Below, one piece after another: positions 1-5,444 of a DNA stretch of 5,444 nucleotides. Origin of the DNA: Sedimentisphaerales bacterium (GTDB taxonomy: Bacteria > Planctomycetota > Phycisphaerae > Sedimentisphaerales > SG8-4); the NCBI GenBank assembly GCA_016932895.1, contig JAFGCA010000768.1:1-5444 (forward strand), read 5' to 3'. Position 1 is the stretch's first letter. Every line of letters begins with the position of its first letter. A model generated the notes under the pieces. The model saw nothing but the letters and a program-made list of their open reading frames with translations. It was not told where the DNA came from and searched no databases. Position numbers and translations under genes: made by a program.

Positions 1-33
1 GAACGAACGTCGCCGCGCCCCAAGGCATGTCAT
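1..33 (-). CDS. Possible 5' end of a further minus-strand gene (partial, leaves window)
   Basis: The stop of the methyltransferase gene overlaps an ATG in the arrangement ATGA (33 down to 30), a common layout for translationally coupled genes. From that ATG the frame stays open to the window edge and gives MTCLGARRRSF. A second ATG in another frame at 28 down to 26 gives MPWGAATFV and is equally possible. A GGTGA stretch lies 4 bases before the first ATG and 9 before the second, so the ribosome site does not separate them. Only about ten codons are visible, so no function can be proposed. The existence of a co-oriented downstream gene is inferred from the overlap and the operon-like setting. 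Confidence 0.25.
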   Translation of the reverse strand, partial: MTCLGARRRSF

Positions 34-884
34 GGCTTCACCGAAGACGAATCGGATGCACCCGGGCCGACCCGGCGCGACCGGCACAGGCAAAGATGGG
101 TCCCGCCGCCCACGACCCCGCGAACGATCCGGAACAGCCAGGCGGGCATTCCCAAATGCACCGTACGCACTCCAGCCCGCACGTACCGCTTTACCGCCGC
201 CGTGGGACCCGGCGACGGAGCATCCAGACTCTCCGGAACCAACGCCAGGCGCGCTCCGAGCGGTACGATGGTAGGCACGAGGCGTGAGCGGACGAGATCA
301 AGACCGCAGCGATCGAGCAGGGCCTCGTACGAGCCGGGGGAGAAAAACTGGATGTGGCCGTCGGGATGTGCCTCTCCGCCCTCGGCACGGGGGCGGGAGC
401 CCCGCCACCGGCCCGTCGTTTCCATGGGCGTTTTCAACAGGACGTATCGGCAGCGCGCCGCCACGCAGCGCAGCAGTGCCTCCGGATCGACAAGGTGCTC
501 CAAAACATCAAACAGGGTAATCAGATCGAACACCTTCGGGGCGCCGGTCCAGCTTCCGAATTCCGCTTCCACGAAGTGAACGTCCGGGAACAGTCGTTTT
601 CCGATGTTCACGAAATCCGAGGCGATCTCGAAGACCATGGTTTGCGGCGGGCGGCCCTGGCACCGGGCCACGTGAAATGCCATAGCGTTGGCCGCAAAGC
701 CGAAACATCCGCCGATATCCGCATAGGTGTTGATGTCACCAAGGCGGCGGCGAAGTTCCCGGCCGTAGAGCTTCCACAGGAGAGCGCCTTTGAAGGCGGC
801 GCGGGCCGGGTATCCCGGCCGGCCGATCACCTTCACCGGATAAGAAGCATAGTACTCGTACGGATCAAACTTCGGTTCGTCCAT
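30..884 (-). CDS. Class I SAM-dependent methyltransferase (Methyltransf_23-like)
   Basis: This is a 284-residue protein with a Rossmann-type methyltransferase core that would transfer a methyl group from S-adenosylmethionine in the cytoplasm. Visible motifs are the SAM-binding glycine loop ADIGGCFGFAAN (about 55-66), an acidic residue at the end of strand 2 (VFEIASDF, E86), and FDLITLFDVLEHLVDP (119-134), the post-motif region typical of Methyltransf_23/UbiG-like enzymes. HPDGHIQFFSPGSYEALL (173-190) matches the region these enzymes carry before the last strands. The ATG at 884 is chosen because AGAGG lies 9 bases upstream (894-898); the longer frame begins only with TTG at 914. The C-terminus ends in a hydrophobic patch (about 246-267) and a basic, Ser-rich tail. 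The acceptor cannot be read from sequence. Next to glycosyltransferases and a pyruvyl transferase, a sugar or glycan precursor is the best guess, by inference only. Confidence 0.88.
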   Translation of the reverse strand: MDEPKFDPYEYYASYPVKVIGRPGYPARAAFKGALLWKLYGRELRRRLGDINTYADIGGCFGFAANAMAFHVARCQGRPPQTMVFEIASDFVNIGKRLFPDVHFVEAEFGSWTGAPKVFDLITLFDVLEHLVDPEALLRCVAARCRYVLLKTPMETTGRWRGSRPRAEGGEAHPDGHIQFFSPGSYEALLDRCGLDLVRSRLVPTIVPLGARLALVPESLDAPSPGPTAAVKRYVRAGVRTVHLGMPAWLFRIVRGVVGGGTHLCLCRSRRVGPGASDSSSVKP

Positions 885-893
885 GCCGCGGAA

Positions 894-898
894 CCTCT
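894..898 (-). promoter_or_regulatory. Ribosome binding site deciding the methyltransferase start
   Basis: On the minus strand AGAGG sits 9 bases before the ATG at 884. It supports that ATG over the in-frame TTG at 914, which would add ten residues (MCDRVQRFRG) that do not belong to the recognisable fold. Confidence 0.5.
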
Positions 899-920
899 GT
901 ACTCTGTCACACAATCTGCC

Positions 921-939
921 GGATGATACGGCATTATCC
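921..939. repeat. Imperfect inverted repeat in the divergent region
   Basis: GGATGAT (921-927) and ATTATCC (933-939) are inverted copies matching at six of seven positions around a 5-base centre, ACGGC. The repeat overlaps the candidate -10 box of the methyltransferase promoter, a possible operator position, but one short imperfect repeat is weak evidence. Confidence 0.25.
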
Positions 940-961
940 CGGAGCTCTCAAGGCCGTTCCA
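933..961 (-). promoter_or_regulatory. Candidate promoter for the methyltransferase gene
   Basis: Read on the minus strand, GATAAT (938 down to 933) matches five of six bases of a sigma-70 -10 box. The best -35 at 17-base spacing is TGGAAC (961 down to 956), only three of six. The -10 box lies about 50 bases before the ATG, a reasonable leader. It overlaps the right arm of an imperfect inverted repeat. The weak -35 keeps this tentative, and the sigma factors of the host are unknown. Confidence 0.22.
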
Positions 962-1028
962 GGCCGCCGGGCCGTGGCCCACCGCCCCGGCGCCACGCGG
1001 ATGGAAGCTCTCGGCGGTTCTTATATGC

Positions 1029-1057
1029 TTGCAACTTCAGGCTCGCAACCGTAAAAA
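1029..1057 (+). promoter_or_regulatory. Candidate promoter for the FrhB-like/pyruvyl transferase pair
   Basis: TTGCAA (1029-1034) and TAAAAA (1052-1057), 17 bases apart, each match four of six bases of the sigma-70 boxes and sit in the most AT-rich part of the gap. Transcription from here would give a leader of roughly 145 bases before the ATG at 1211. The match is weak and could be chance. Confidence 0.2.
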
Positions 1058-1210
1058 GTATCAGCCCGTGATGAAAACGCCGGGCTTGAGAAAGTCCTTG
1101 ATGGGGCAGCCGATGAAATCTTTGCGTACAGGTGTTTCTCGGCGTGCCGTCAGGGTGTCGCTGCCGGCAGACTGCATACGGCCGACGGCGGGTGCCTGCT
1201 TCGGAGTGTT

Positions 1211-2644
1211 ATGAGTAGCAACGAAACAGACGACGAGAGTGTTCTGCAACGAGTCGTACGCAGCGGTCTTTGTGTAGGCTGCGGCATGTGCGCGGGCCTG
1301 TTGCCGGACATCCTGCGGATGCGCACGAACGAGTACGGGCAGTACGTGCCCGAGCCGGCCACGACCGACGCCAAGGATTGGGGCCCACACAGCCTGCAAG
1401 TCTGCCCCTTTGCCGACAATGCGGACGACGAGGACACGATTGCCGCCGCCCTGTTCGCAGAGGCCGAAGGCATCCGGCATCGCCCCGAGACCGGGTACTA
1501 TCTCCGGTGCTTCGCCGGTCACGTCACCTGCGAAGAAGCGCGGATGGCGGCGACCTCCGGCGGCATCATCACCTGGCTCGCGGGCGAGCTTCTCTCGGCC
1601 GGTCAGGTTGATGCGGTGGCCTGCGTCGCCCCGGCCGACGAAGGCCCGAACCTGTTCGAGTTTCGCCTCATCACGGACCCCGCCGAACTCGCTGCGTGCA
1701 AGAAGTCCCGCTACTACCCCGTGGAGGTTTCGCAGATCATCCCGAAGATCAAGGCGTCGCCGGGCAAGGTTCTGTTTGTCGCCCTGCCCTGCTTTCTCAA
1801 GGCCCTGCACCTGGCAATGAAGGTGGATGCCGAATTGCGGAGCCGTATCGCAGGCACCATCGGCCTGGTGTGCGGGCACCTCAAGACGAAGAAATATGCC
1901 GCGTATTTAGCCCGGCACTGCGGCGTCAGCGAGAGCCGGATTCGCACCGTGGATTTTCGCCTCAAGGTTCCGGGAAGACCCGCGAACAAGTACGCCTTCT
2001 CGGTGTCCCTGCAAAACGGCGCCGACGACCACCGCGAGATTCTGATGCAAAACGTCTGGGCCAGTTCCTGGAGCAACAACCTGTTCATGCTCCAGGCCTG
2101 CGAGTGCTGCGACGACGTGTTCGCCGAGACGGCCGACGTGGTGGTCGGCGACGCGTGGCTGGGCGAGTACCTCAAGGACCATCGCGGCACGAGCATCGTC
2201 GTCTGCCGCAGCCCGCAAATGCTCGACGTATTGAACGAGGGCAGAAACAACGGGCAGCTGGCGCTGACAGAGATTTCCGCCGAGAAGGTCATCCAGTCGC
2301 AGGCCGGGGCGATACGACAGCGACGCGCCGGCCTGCAATACCGCCTGTACCTGGCTGCCCGGAAACAGCTGTGGCGGCCGCGCAAACGCGTCGCGCCCAG
2401 CGCCACAGCGGGATCGTGGCTGTTTCGATGCCTCCAGCGGCTGCGTATCAAGCTCCGGGCCCTGAGCAAGGAAGCCTTCCTGGCACAGGAACCGTCGGAA
2501 GGCCTCGATCTTTTCATCCGTCGCCTGCGACCCTGGGTCAGAATGAGCGAATCGATCAACCTGCTGCGCCACGCCCCGACGGGCCTGAAGAGGAGACTCG
2601 CATCCCTGGCCGCGACGCACAGCAAAAAAGACAAGTCACAGTAA
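1211..2644 (+). CDS. Coenzyme F420 hydrogenase/dehydrogenase beta subunit-like (FrhB family) iron-sulfur protein
   Basis: This 477-residue protein has the FrhB-family layout. A short ferredoxin-like N-terminus carries C21-x2-C24-x2-C27 and C65 before proline. It is followed by TSGGIITWLAGELL (115-128), KKSRYYPV (164-171), VALPCFLKALHLAM (190-203), LVCGHLKTKKYAAYL (219-233) and the signature ACECCDDVFAETADVVVGDAWL (296-317, cited in parts: C297, C299, C300 and GDAW). These correspond to family motifs tied to flavin and iron-sulfur binding. The last hundred residues are basic and helical-looking, with no recognised domain. In archaea relatives oxidise F420H2; in bacterial glycan clusters the redox partner and substrate are mostly unknown, and I infer a role in sugar or substituent modification together with the next gene. 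GGAG lies 4 bases before the ATG. No signal peptide or membrane segment is seen, so it should be cytoplasmic. The family call is secure; the reaction is not. Confidence 0.9.
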   Translation: MSSNETDDESVLQRVVRSGLCVGCGMCAGLLPDILRMRTNEYGQYVPEPATTDAKDWGPHSLQVCPFADNADDEDTIAAALFAEAEGIRHRPETGYYLRCFAGHVTCEEARMAATSGGIITWLAGELLSAGQVDAVACVAPADEGPNLFEFRLITDPAELAACKKSRYYPVEVSQIIPKIKASPGKVLFVALPCFLKALHLAMKVDAELRSRIAGTIGLVCGHLKTKKYAAYLARHCGVSESRIRTVDFRLKVPGRPANKYAFSVSLQNGADDHREILMQNVWASSWSNNLFMLQACECCDDVFAETADVVVGDAWLGEYLKDHRGTSIVVCRSPQMLDVLNEGRNNGQLALTEISAEKVIQSQAGAIRQRRAGLQYRLYLAARKQLWRPRKRVAPSATAGSWLFRCLQRLRIKLRALSKEAFLAQEPSEGLDLFIRRLRPWVRMSESINLLRHAPTGLKRRLASLAATHSKKDKSQ

Positions 2645-2683
2645 TCAGACAAGTTCCTATGCTTGCACGAATACGGAATCGTC

Positions 2684-3964
2684 ATGACTGAATTGAATCC
2701 CACCGACGCGACTGAGGCATCAGGGCCGCTCTTCATCCTGGCGGGCAACGGCTCGTATTTCAACCGTGGCTGTGAGGGCATCGTCCGCGGGACCGTCGAG
2801 ATCTTGCGTCGCTCCTTCGACGAGCCACGCTTCGTCGCGGTGACATCCTACAAGAGCGACGAACAGTTCGAGCAGCAGCGCCGGAACGAAACGGATCGCG
2901 CAATCGTGCATGAGAAGATACACAAGTCGTACAAGGCGGGCGACCGGTTGTGGTTTGCGATCAACGGCCTGCGCGTCGTCTGTCCCCATATCCTGCGGCA
3001 CATCTATTACCGCGACCTCAAGCCCTACCTACCGCAAGCCAGCGCGGTCCTGGCGGTGGGCGGGGACAACTACAGCCTGGACTATACCAAAGGCCCCCTG
3101 TGGCTGACGAAAGGTCCGATCGTCTGCACCGAGCTGGACGAGCTGGCCGTATCCCACGATAAGCCGCTGGTTATCTGGGGCAGCTCGGTCGGCCCGTTCA
3201 GCAAATCTCCGTCGTTTGAAAGGTACATGATCGAGCACCTGCGTAAGGTCACCATCTTCGCCAGGGAGCCGGCGACAGTGGAGTACCTGGCCGGGCAAGG
3301 GCTCACAGACAACGTGCACCGCGTCGCCGACCCGGCCTTCGTGATGACGCCGGAGCGGCCCGCCGGGAACATCGAGATTCCCGAAGGCGCCCTGGGACTG
3401 AATCTCAGCCCGCTGCTGGCCCGCTTCGTCACGGGCGGCAACGTGGAGCAATGGAAGGACGTCTCGGCCGACATCATCAATCGCCTGGCGGAGAAAACGT
3501 CCCGCCCGATCTACCTGATTCCCCACGTCGTAGGCGGGCTGTCCAACGACGACCACTGGTTTCTACAGGGAGTCTTAGAGCGCGAAATCGAGAAGCGCGA
3601 TCAAGTGACGCTGATCGGTCCTGCGTTCAACGCGGCCCAGACCAAGTGGATCATCGGTCGCATGGCGGTATTCGCCGGCGCACGCACGCATTCGACCATC
3701 GCGGCCCTCTCCAACAATGTCCCGACCCTGTCGTTCAGTTACAGTATCAAGGCCCGGGGCATCAATCGCGACGTCTACGGGCACACCGACTATTGCCTCG
3801 CACCCGGGGAGATTGCCCCGGAGACCGTCGCCGAGAGAATCCAGCACCTGCTCGATCAAAGGGACGCCGTGAAGGCCCACCTGGAACAACGCATCACCCA
3901 GGTGAAACAGTTGGCCCTGAAGTCCGGGCAAATCCTGAAGGAGTTCCTGGAACGACAACCGTGA
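2684..3964 (+). CDS. Polysaccharide pyruvyl transferase family protein
   Basis: This 426-residue protein has the two-domain, GT-B-like layout of the pyruvyl transferase family (PF04230; CsaB/WcaK relatives), which moves pyruvate from phosphoenolpyruvate onto a sugar as a ketal. Visible landmarks are the N-terminal loop FNRGCEGIVRGTVEIL (26-41), AVGGDNYSLDY (124-134), VIWGSSVGPF (163-172), FAREPATVEYL (192-202), VADPAFVM (214-221) and the C-terminal core AGARTHSTIAALSNNVPTLS (331-350), with R334 and H336 in the usual basic positions, then FSYSIKARG. Residues after about 380 look like a long charged helix. The ATG at 2684 is preferred, with GGAA 5 bases upstream; the frame could extend to a TTG at 2663. 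It follows the FrhB-like gene by 39 bases with no terminator, so the two are probably one transcript. Actual pyruvylation, and the sugar, are inferred from family only. Confidence 0.9.
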   Translation: MTELNPTDATEASGPLFILAGNGSYFNRGCEGIVRGTVEILRRSFDEPRFVAVTSYKSDEQFEQQRRNETDRAIVHEKIHKSYKAGDRLWFAINGLRVVCPHILRHIYYRDLKPYLPQASAVLAVGGDNYSLDYTKGPLWLTKGPIVCTELDELAVSHDKPLVIWGSSVGPFSKSPSFERYMIEHLRKVTIFAREPATVEYLAGQGLTDNVHRVADPAFVMTPERPAGNIEIPEGALGLNLSPLLARFVTGGNVEQWKDVSADIINRLAEKTSRPIYLIPHVVGGLSNDDHWFLQGVLEREIEKRDQVTLIGPAFNAAQTKWIIGRMAVFAGARTHSTIAALSNNVPTLSFSYSIKARGINRDVYGHTDYCLAPGEIAPETVAERIQHLLDQRDAVKAHLEQRITQVKQLALKSGQILKEFLERQP

Positions 3965-3974
3965 CAGCCGAGCC
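3965..3974. other. Ten-base convergent junction without a visible terminator
   Basis: The pyruvyl transferase stop (TGA, 3962-3964) and the glycosyltransferase stop (TAA on the minus strand, 3977 down to 3975) are only ten bases apart, tail to tail. No GC-rich hairpin followed by a T run is present in either direction, so the transcripts probably overlap or end by factor-dependent termination. Confidence 0.6.
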
Positions 3975-5072
3975 TTACCTCCCGGCGACCGCCGCGTAGA
4001 TCCGTTCGATGTCTTTAATCTGCTCGGTGCCGTCGAATCGAGCGGAGTAGGCACGGGCATTCCGGATCAGCGTTTCCCGCAGTGCCTGGTCCTCTGCGAG
4101 AGTGCGAACGGCCTGAGCCAGCGCCGCTGCATCCAGACGAGACAGCAGAAGCCCCGTCTCGCGGTCGCGCACGTGCTCGATAAGCCCCCCCACCGGGGCC
4201 GCGACCACCGGCACCCCCATATGCATAAACTCGATGGCCGTAATGCCGAACGCCTCGCGCCGGCTGGGAATCACGCCGATGTCACAAGCCGCCATCACTT
4301 CAGCGGGATTCTCTCGCAATCCGGCAAAAACAACGTCCTTGTCCACTTTCAATCGCGCTGTCGTTTCTTCAAGCCGCGCCCGTTCGGCGCCGTCGCCCAC
4401 GATGACAAAGCGAAACCGGCGCCTCTCTTCGCCGAGAATTCGCGCCGCCTCCAGGAGCAGGTCGGCCCCCTTGCAGACGTCCAGCCTGCCGACGAATCCG
4501 ACCACCATCTCATCCGGGCCGATACCGAGGTCGCGCCGGGCCCGGCCCCGGTCGTAGAGCGTCCGATCGAAACGGGCCAGGTCGACAAAGTTGCTCACTA
4601 CCTCGATCGCCTCGTCCGGCCAGCCGCCCTTTTCGTGCAAGGCGCGCTTGGTCGCCTGCGAGTTGGCGATGGCGACGGCCGCTCTGCGATGGAGCCGCCG
4701 GAGCAGCCAGCGATAGATGCAGCCCGTGCCGCCGCGAAAGATGGCGCCGTGTTCGTGGATGACGATCCTGCTGTCACACAGGCGGCTCGCCAGCAGGCTG
4801 CTGACGATGGACTTTTGCAGATGGGCGTGCACGATGTCGATGTCCCGCTTGCGGCACAATCTCGCCAGCGCAAAGAAGACAAATGGATCGTACTTGTGAC
4901 GCCCCAGATTGACGAGCTCGGCCTCCACGGGCAGCGGGCGCGGGTTCGTCCGTAAGGCGCAAACCAGCGTCTGTATCTTCTCGGCGTCAGTGCGCTCGAC
5001 GATGTTCTTGACGATGATCGGCGCACCGCCGTAGCCCAGATGATCGATAACGTGTACTACCCGAATCTTCAT
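3975..5072 (-). CDS. GT4-family (GT-B fold) glycosyltransferase
   Basis: This 365-residue retaining-type glycosyltransferase would move a sugar from a nucleotide-sugar donor to a glycan or lipid-linked acceptor at the cytoplasmic face. The N-terminal acceptor domain starts with MKIRVVHVIDHLGYGGAP, with the glycine-rich loop at 12-17, then VHAHLQKS (81-88), HEHG (106-109), NSQATKRAL (137-145) and NFVDLARF (161-168). The C-terminal donor domain has VGFVGRLDVCKGADLLLEA (191-209), IVGDGAE (224-230), VFAGLRE (248-254) and IPSRREAFGITAIEFMHMG (268-286), which holds the EX7E pair E273 and E281, followed by PVGGLIEHV. The length is typical of GT4. The ATG at 5072 is chosen because it overlaps the upstream stop as ATGA and has AAGG 4 bases before it; a TTG at 5120 would add 16 residues lying inside the upstream gene. 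Donor and acceptor cannot be predicted. Confidence 0.93.
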   Translation of the reverse strand: MKIRVVHVIDHLGYGGAPIIVKNIVERTDAEKIQTLVCALRTNPRPLPVEAELVNLGRHKYDPFVFFALARLCRKRDIDIVHAHLQKSIVSSLLASRLCDSRIVIHEHGAIFRGGTGCIYRWLLRRLHRRAAVAIANSQATKRALHEKGGWPDEAIEVVSNFVDLARFDRTLYDRGRARRDLGIGPDEMVVGFVGRLDVCKGADLLLEAARILGEERRRFRFVIVGDGAERARLEETTARLKVDKDVVFAGLRENPAEVMAACDIGVIPSRREAFGITAIEFMHMGVPVVAAPVGGLIEHVRDRETGLLLSRLDAAALAQAVRTLAEDQALRETLIRNARAYSARFDGTEQIKDIERIYAAVAGR

Positions 5073-5081
5073 TGCACCTTC
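5069..5081 (-). promoter_or_regulatory. ATGA stop/start overlap and internal ribosome site between the two glycosyltransferases
   Basis: The TGA of the upstream gene (5071 down to 5069) shares two bases with the ATG of the downstream gene (5072 down to 5070). GAAGGTG (5081 down to 5075) inside the end of the upstream gene supplies a ribosome site 4 bases (from AAGG) before the ATG. This is the usual arrangement for translational coupling. Confidence 0.7.
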
Positions 5082-5444
5082 GCGTAAAGTCGGAGATACG
5101 CCTGAGCCGCCGCGGCCCAACTGAGTGTTTCCGCCCGTTTTCGGGCCGCGAGGGACATCGTCCGCAGCGCCTCCCGATCCGCGCCGATCTTTTTGATCGC
5201 GCCCGCAAGCGCACCCGCTTCCACATCATCGACGATCAGACCGTTGTCGGCGATAAGCTCGTCCACCCCTTCACAGCGCGTCGTCACAATGGGCAGGCCC
5301 GAGGCCATCGCCTCAAGCATCGCGTTGCTCATCCCCTCCTGCATGCTGGCACTGACGAAAAGGTCGTGACTGCGATACATCTCGGGCATGGCCTGCGCCT
5401 CGACGCGGCCGACGAGGCGGACCGCCTCCGTCAGTTTCTTCTGC
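5069..5444 (-). CDS. GT4-family glycosyltransferase, C-terminal part (5' end beyond window)
   Basis: Only the last 124 residues are visible; the frame is open to the right edge, so the gene begins outside. The visible part is the donor-binding half of a GT4 enzyme. It begins QKKLTEAVRLVGRV, continues MPEMYRSHDLFVSAS, then QEGMSNAMLEAMASGLPIV with an intact EX7E pair (the E of QEG and the E of LEAM), then TTRCEGVDELIADNGLIVD, and ends in a C-terminal helix. An internal ATG about 18 residues after the edge is not a credible start, because sequence before it (VRLVGRV) already matches the family. The stop overlaps the start of the next glycosyltransferase by ATGA, so the two are likely translated in sequence. 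The donor and acceptor are unknown. Confidence 0.9.
   Translation of the reverse strand, partial: QKKLTEAVRLVGRVEAQAMPEMYRSHDLFVSASMQEGMSNAMLEAMASGLPIVTTRCEGVDELIADNGLIVDDVEAGALAGAIKKIGADREALRTMSLAARKRAETLSWAAAAQAYLRLYAKVQ

Larger units (their letters stand above)
885..1210. other. Divergent intergenic region between methyltransferase and FrhB-like gene
   Basis: This stretch of about 326 bases separates two genes pointing away from each other, so it must hold promoters for both unless the minus-strand gene is read from further right. I see candidate weak sigma-70-like elements in each direction, an imperfect inverted repeat (921-939), a short GC-rich inverted repeat GGGCC-GT-GGCCC (969-980) and a perfect 10-base palindrome CTGCCGGCAG (1161-1170). 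No tRNA, known riboswitch or terminator is recognisable. It also holds a 47-codon plus-strand reading frame and a stretch on the minus strand with coding-like third positions; both are discussed as findings. Confidence 0.6.

Noticed and set aside
885..914. TTG start at 914 for the methyltransferase
   Set aside because: The ATG at 884 has AGAGG at a good distance; the ten extra residues have no support.
1013..1020. GGCGGTTC as an ops/JUMPstart element for RfaH-type control of a glycan operon
   Set aside because: It only partly matches the GGCGGTAG core, and the rest of the element is absent.
1161..1170. Perfect palindrome CTGCCGGCAG as an operator
   Set aside because: A single ten-base GC-rich palindrome is expected by chance in this composition; no second copy or link to a promoter was seen.
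1061..1879. A 272-codon minus-strand open frame across the start of the FrhB-like gene
   Set aside because: It is antisense to a gene with clear family motifs and its translation shows no recognisable domain. GC-rich DNA gives long antisense frames. Only its last 57 bases, outside the FrhB-like gene, are kept as a low-interest finding.
2663..2683. TTG start at 2663 for the pyruvyl transferase-like gene
   Set aside because: The ATG at 2684 is a better codon with a weak ribosome site, and the family homology begins about 15 residues after it. The longer form cannot be fully excluded.
1696..2781. Long frames in other phases over the FrhB-like gene (plus 1696-2691, minus 2781-1714)
   Set aside because: Both are rich in Arg, Pro and Ala or Ser with no domain motif, and they run over strongly supported family signatures in the real frame. 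They are frame shadows.
3983..3994. Short inverted repeat CGGCG-AC-CGCCG near the convergent junction as a terminator
   Set aside because: The loop is too short, the stem only five pairs, it lies inside the glycosyltransferase coding end, and no T run follows on either strand.
4173..4955. A 260-codon plus-strand frame inside the complete glycosyltransferase
   Set aside because: It is antisense to intact GT4 motifs including the EX7E pair and has low-complexity composition without a domain.

Overview
The window reads as a GC-rich bacterial chromosome or metagenome fragment from a cell-surface glycan (exopolysaccharide, O-antigen or capsule type) biosynthesis locus. Nothing in it fixes the taxon. 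The dense gene packing, GC-rich third codon positions and absence of introns are simply bacterial. Pairs of a coenzyme F420 hydrogenase beta-subunit-like protein with a polysaccharide pyruvyl transferase family protein, as seen here, are known from polysaccharide clusters in several bacterial phyla, so the pair does not decide the lineage and does not imply F420 use or methanogenesis.

Layout. From 884 down to 30 (minus strand) lies a class I SAM-dependent methyltransferase. Its stop overlaps a possible start of another minus-strand gene that leaves the window on the left. A divergent non-coding gap of about 326 bases (885-1210) follows; it has candidate weak promoters in both directions. Then come two plus-strand genes with a 39-base gap: an FrhB-like iron-sulfur/flavin-type protein (1211-2644) and a polysaccharide pyruvyl transferase family protein (2684-3964). 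The second stops 10 bases from the end of a convergent minus-strand block of two GT4-type glycosyltransferases. One of these is complete (5072-3975). The other is upstream of it and cut by the right edge (5444-5069). The two are joined by an ATGA stop/start overlap.

How the genes fit together (inference). The GT4 enzymes would add sugars to a lipid-linked or growing glycan. The pyruvyl transferase-like protein would decorate it, with pyruvate ketal or a related group. The FrhB-like protein supplies an unidentified redox step linked to that modification, and the methyltransferase would methylate a sugar or another small glycan component. The plus-strand pair is inserted in opposite orientation between minus-strand glycan genes, which suggests a separately regulated or separately acquired two-gene cassette. 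The most interesting point is the FrhB-like protein: its ferredoxin-like N-terminus keeps exactly the four cysteines expected for one of the two canonical [4Fe-4S] clusters and has lost those of the other. I saw no tRNA, rRNA, CRISPR array, insertion sequence or convincing intrinsic terminator.
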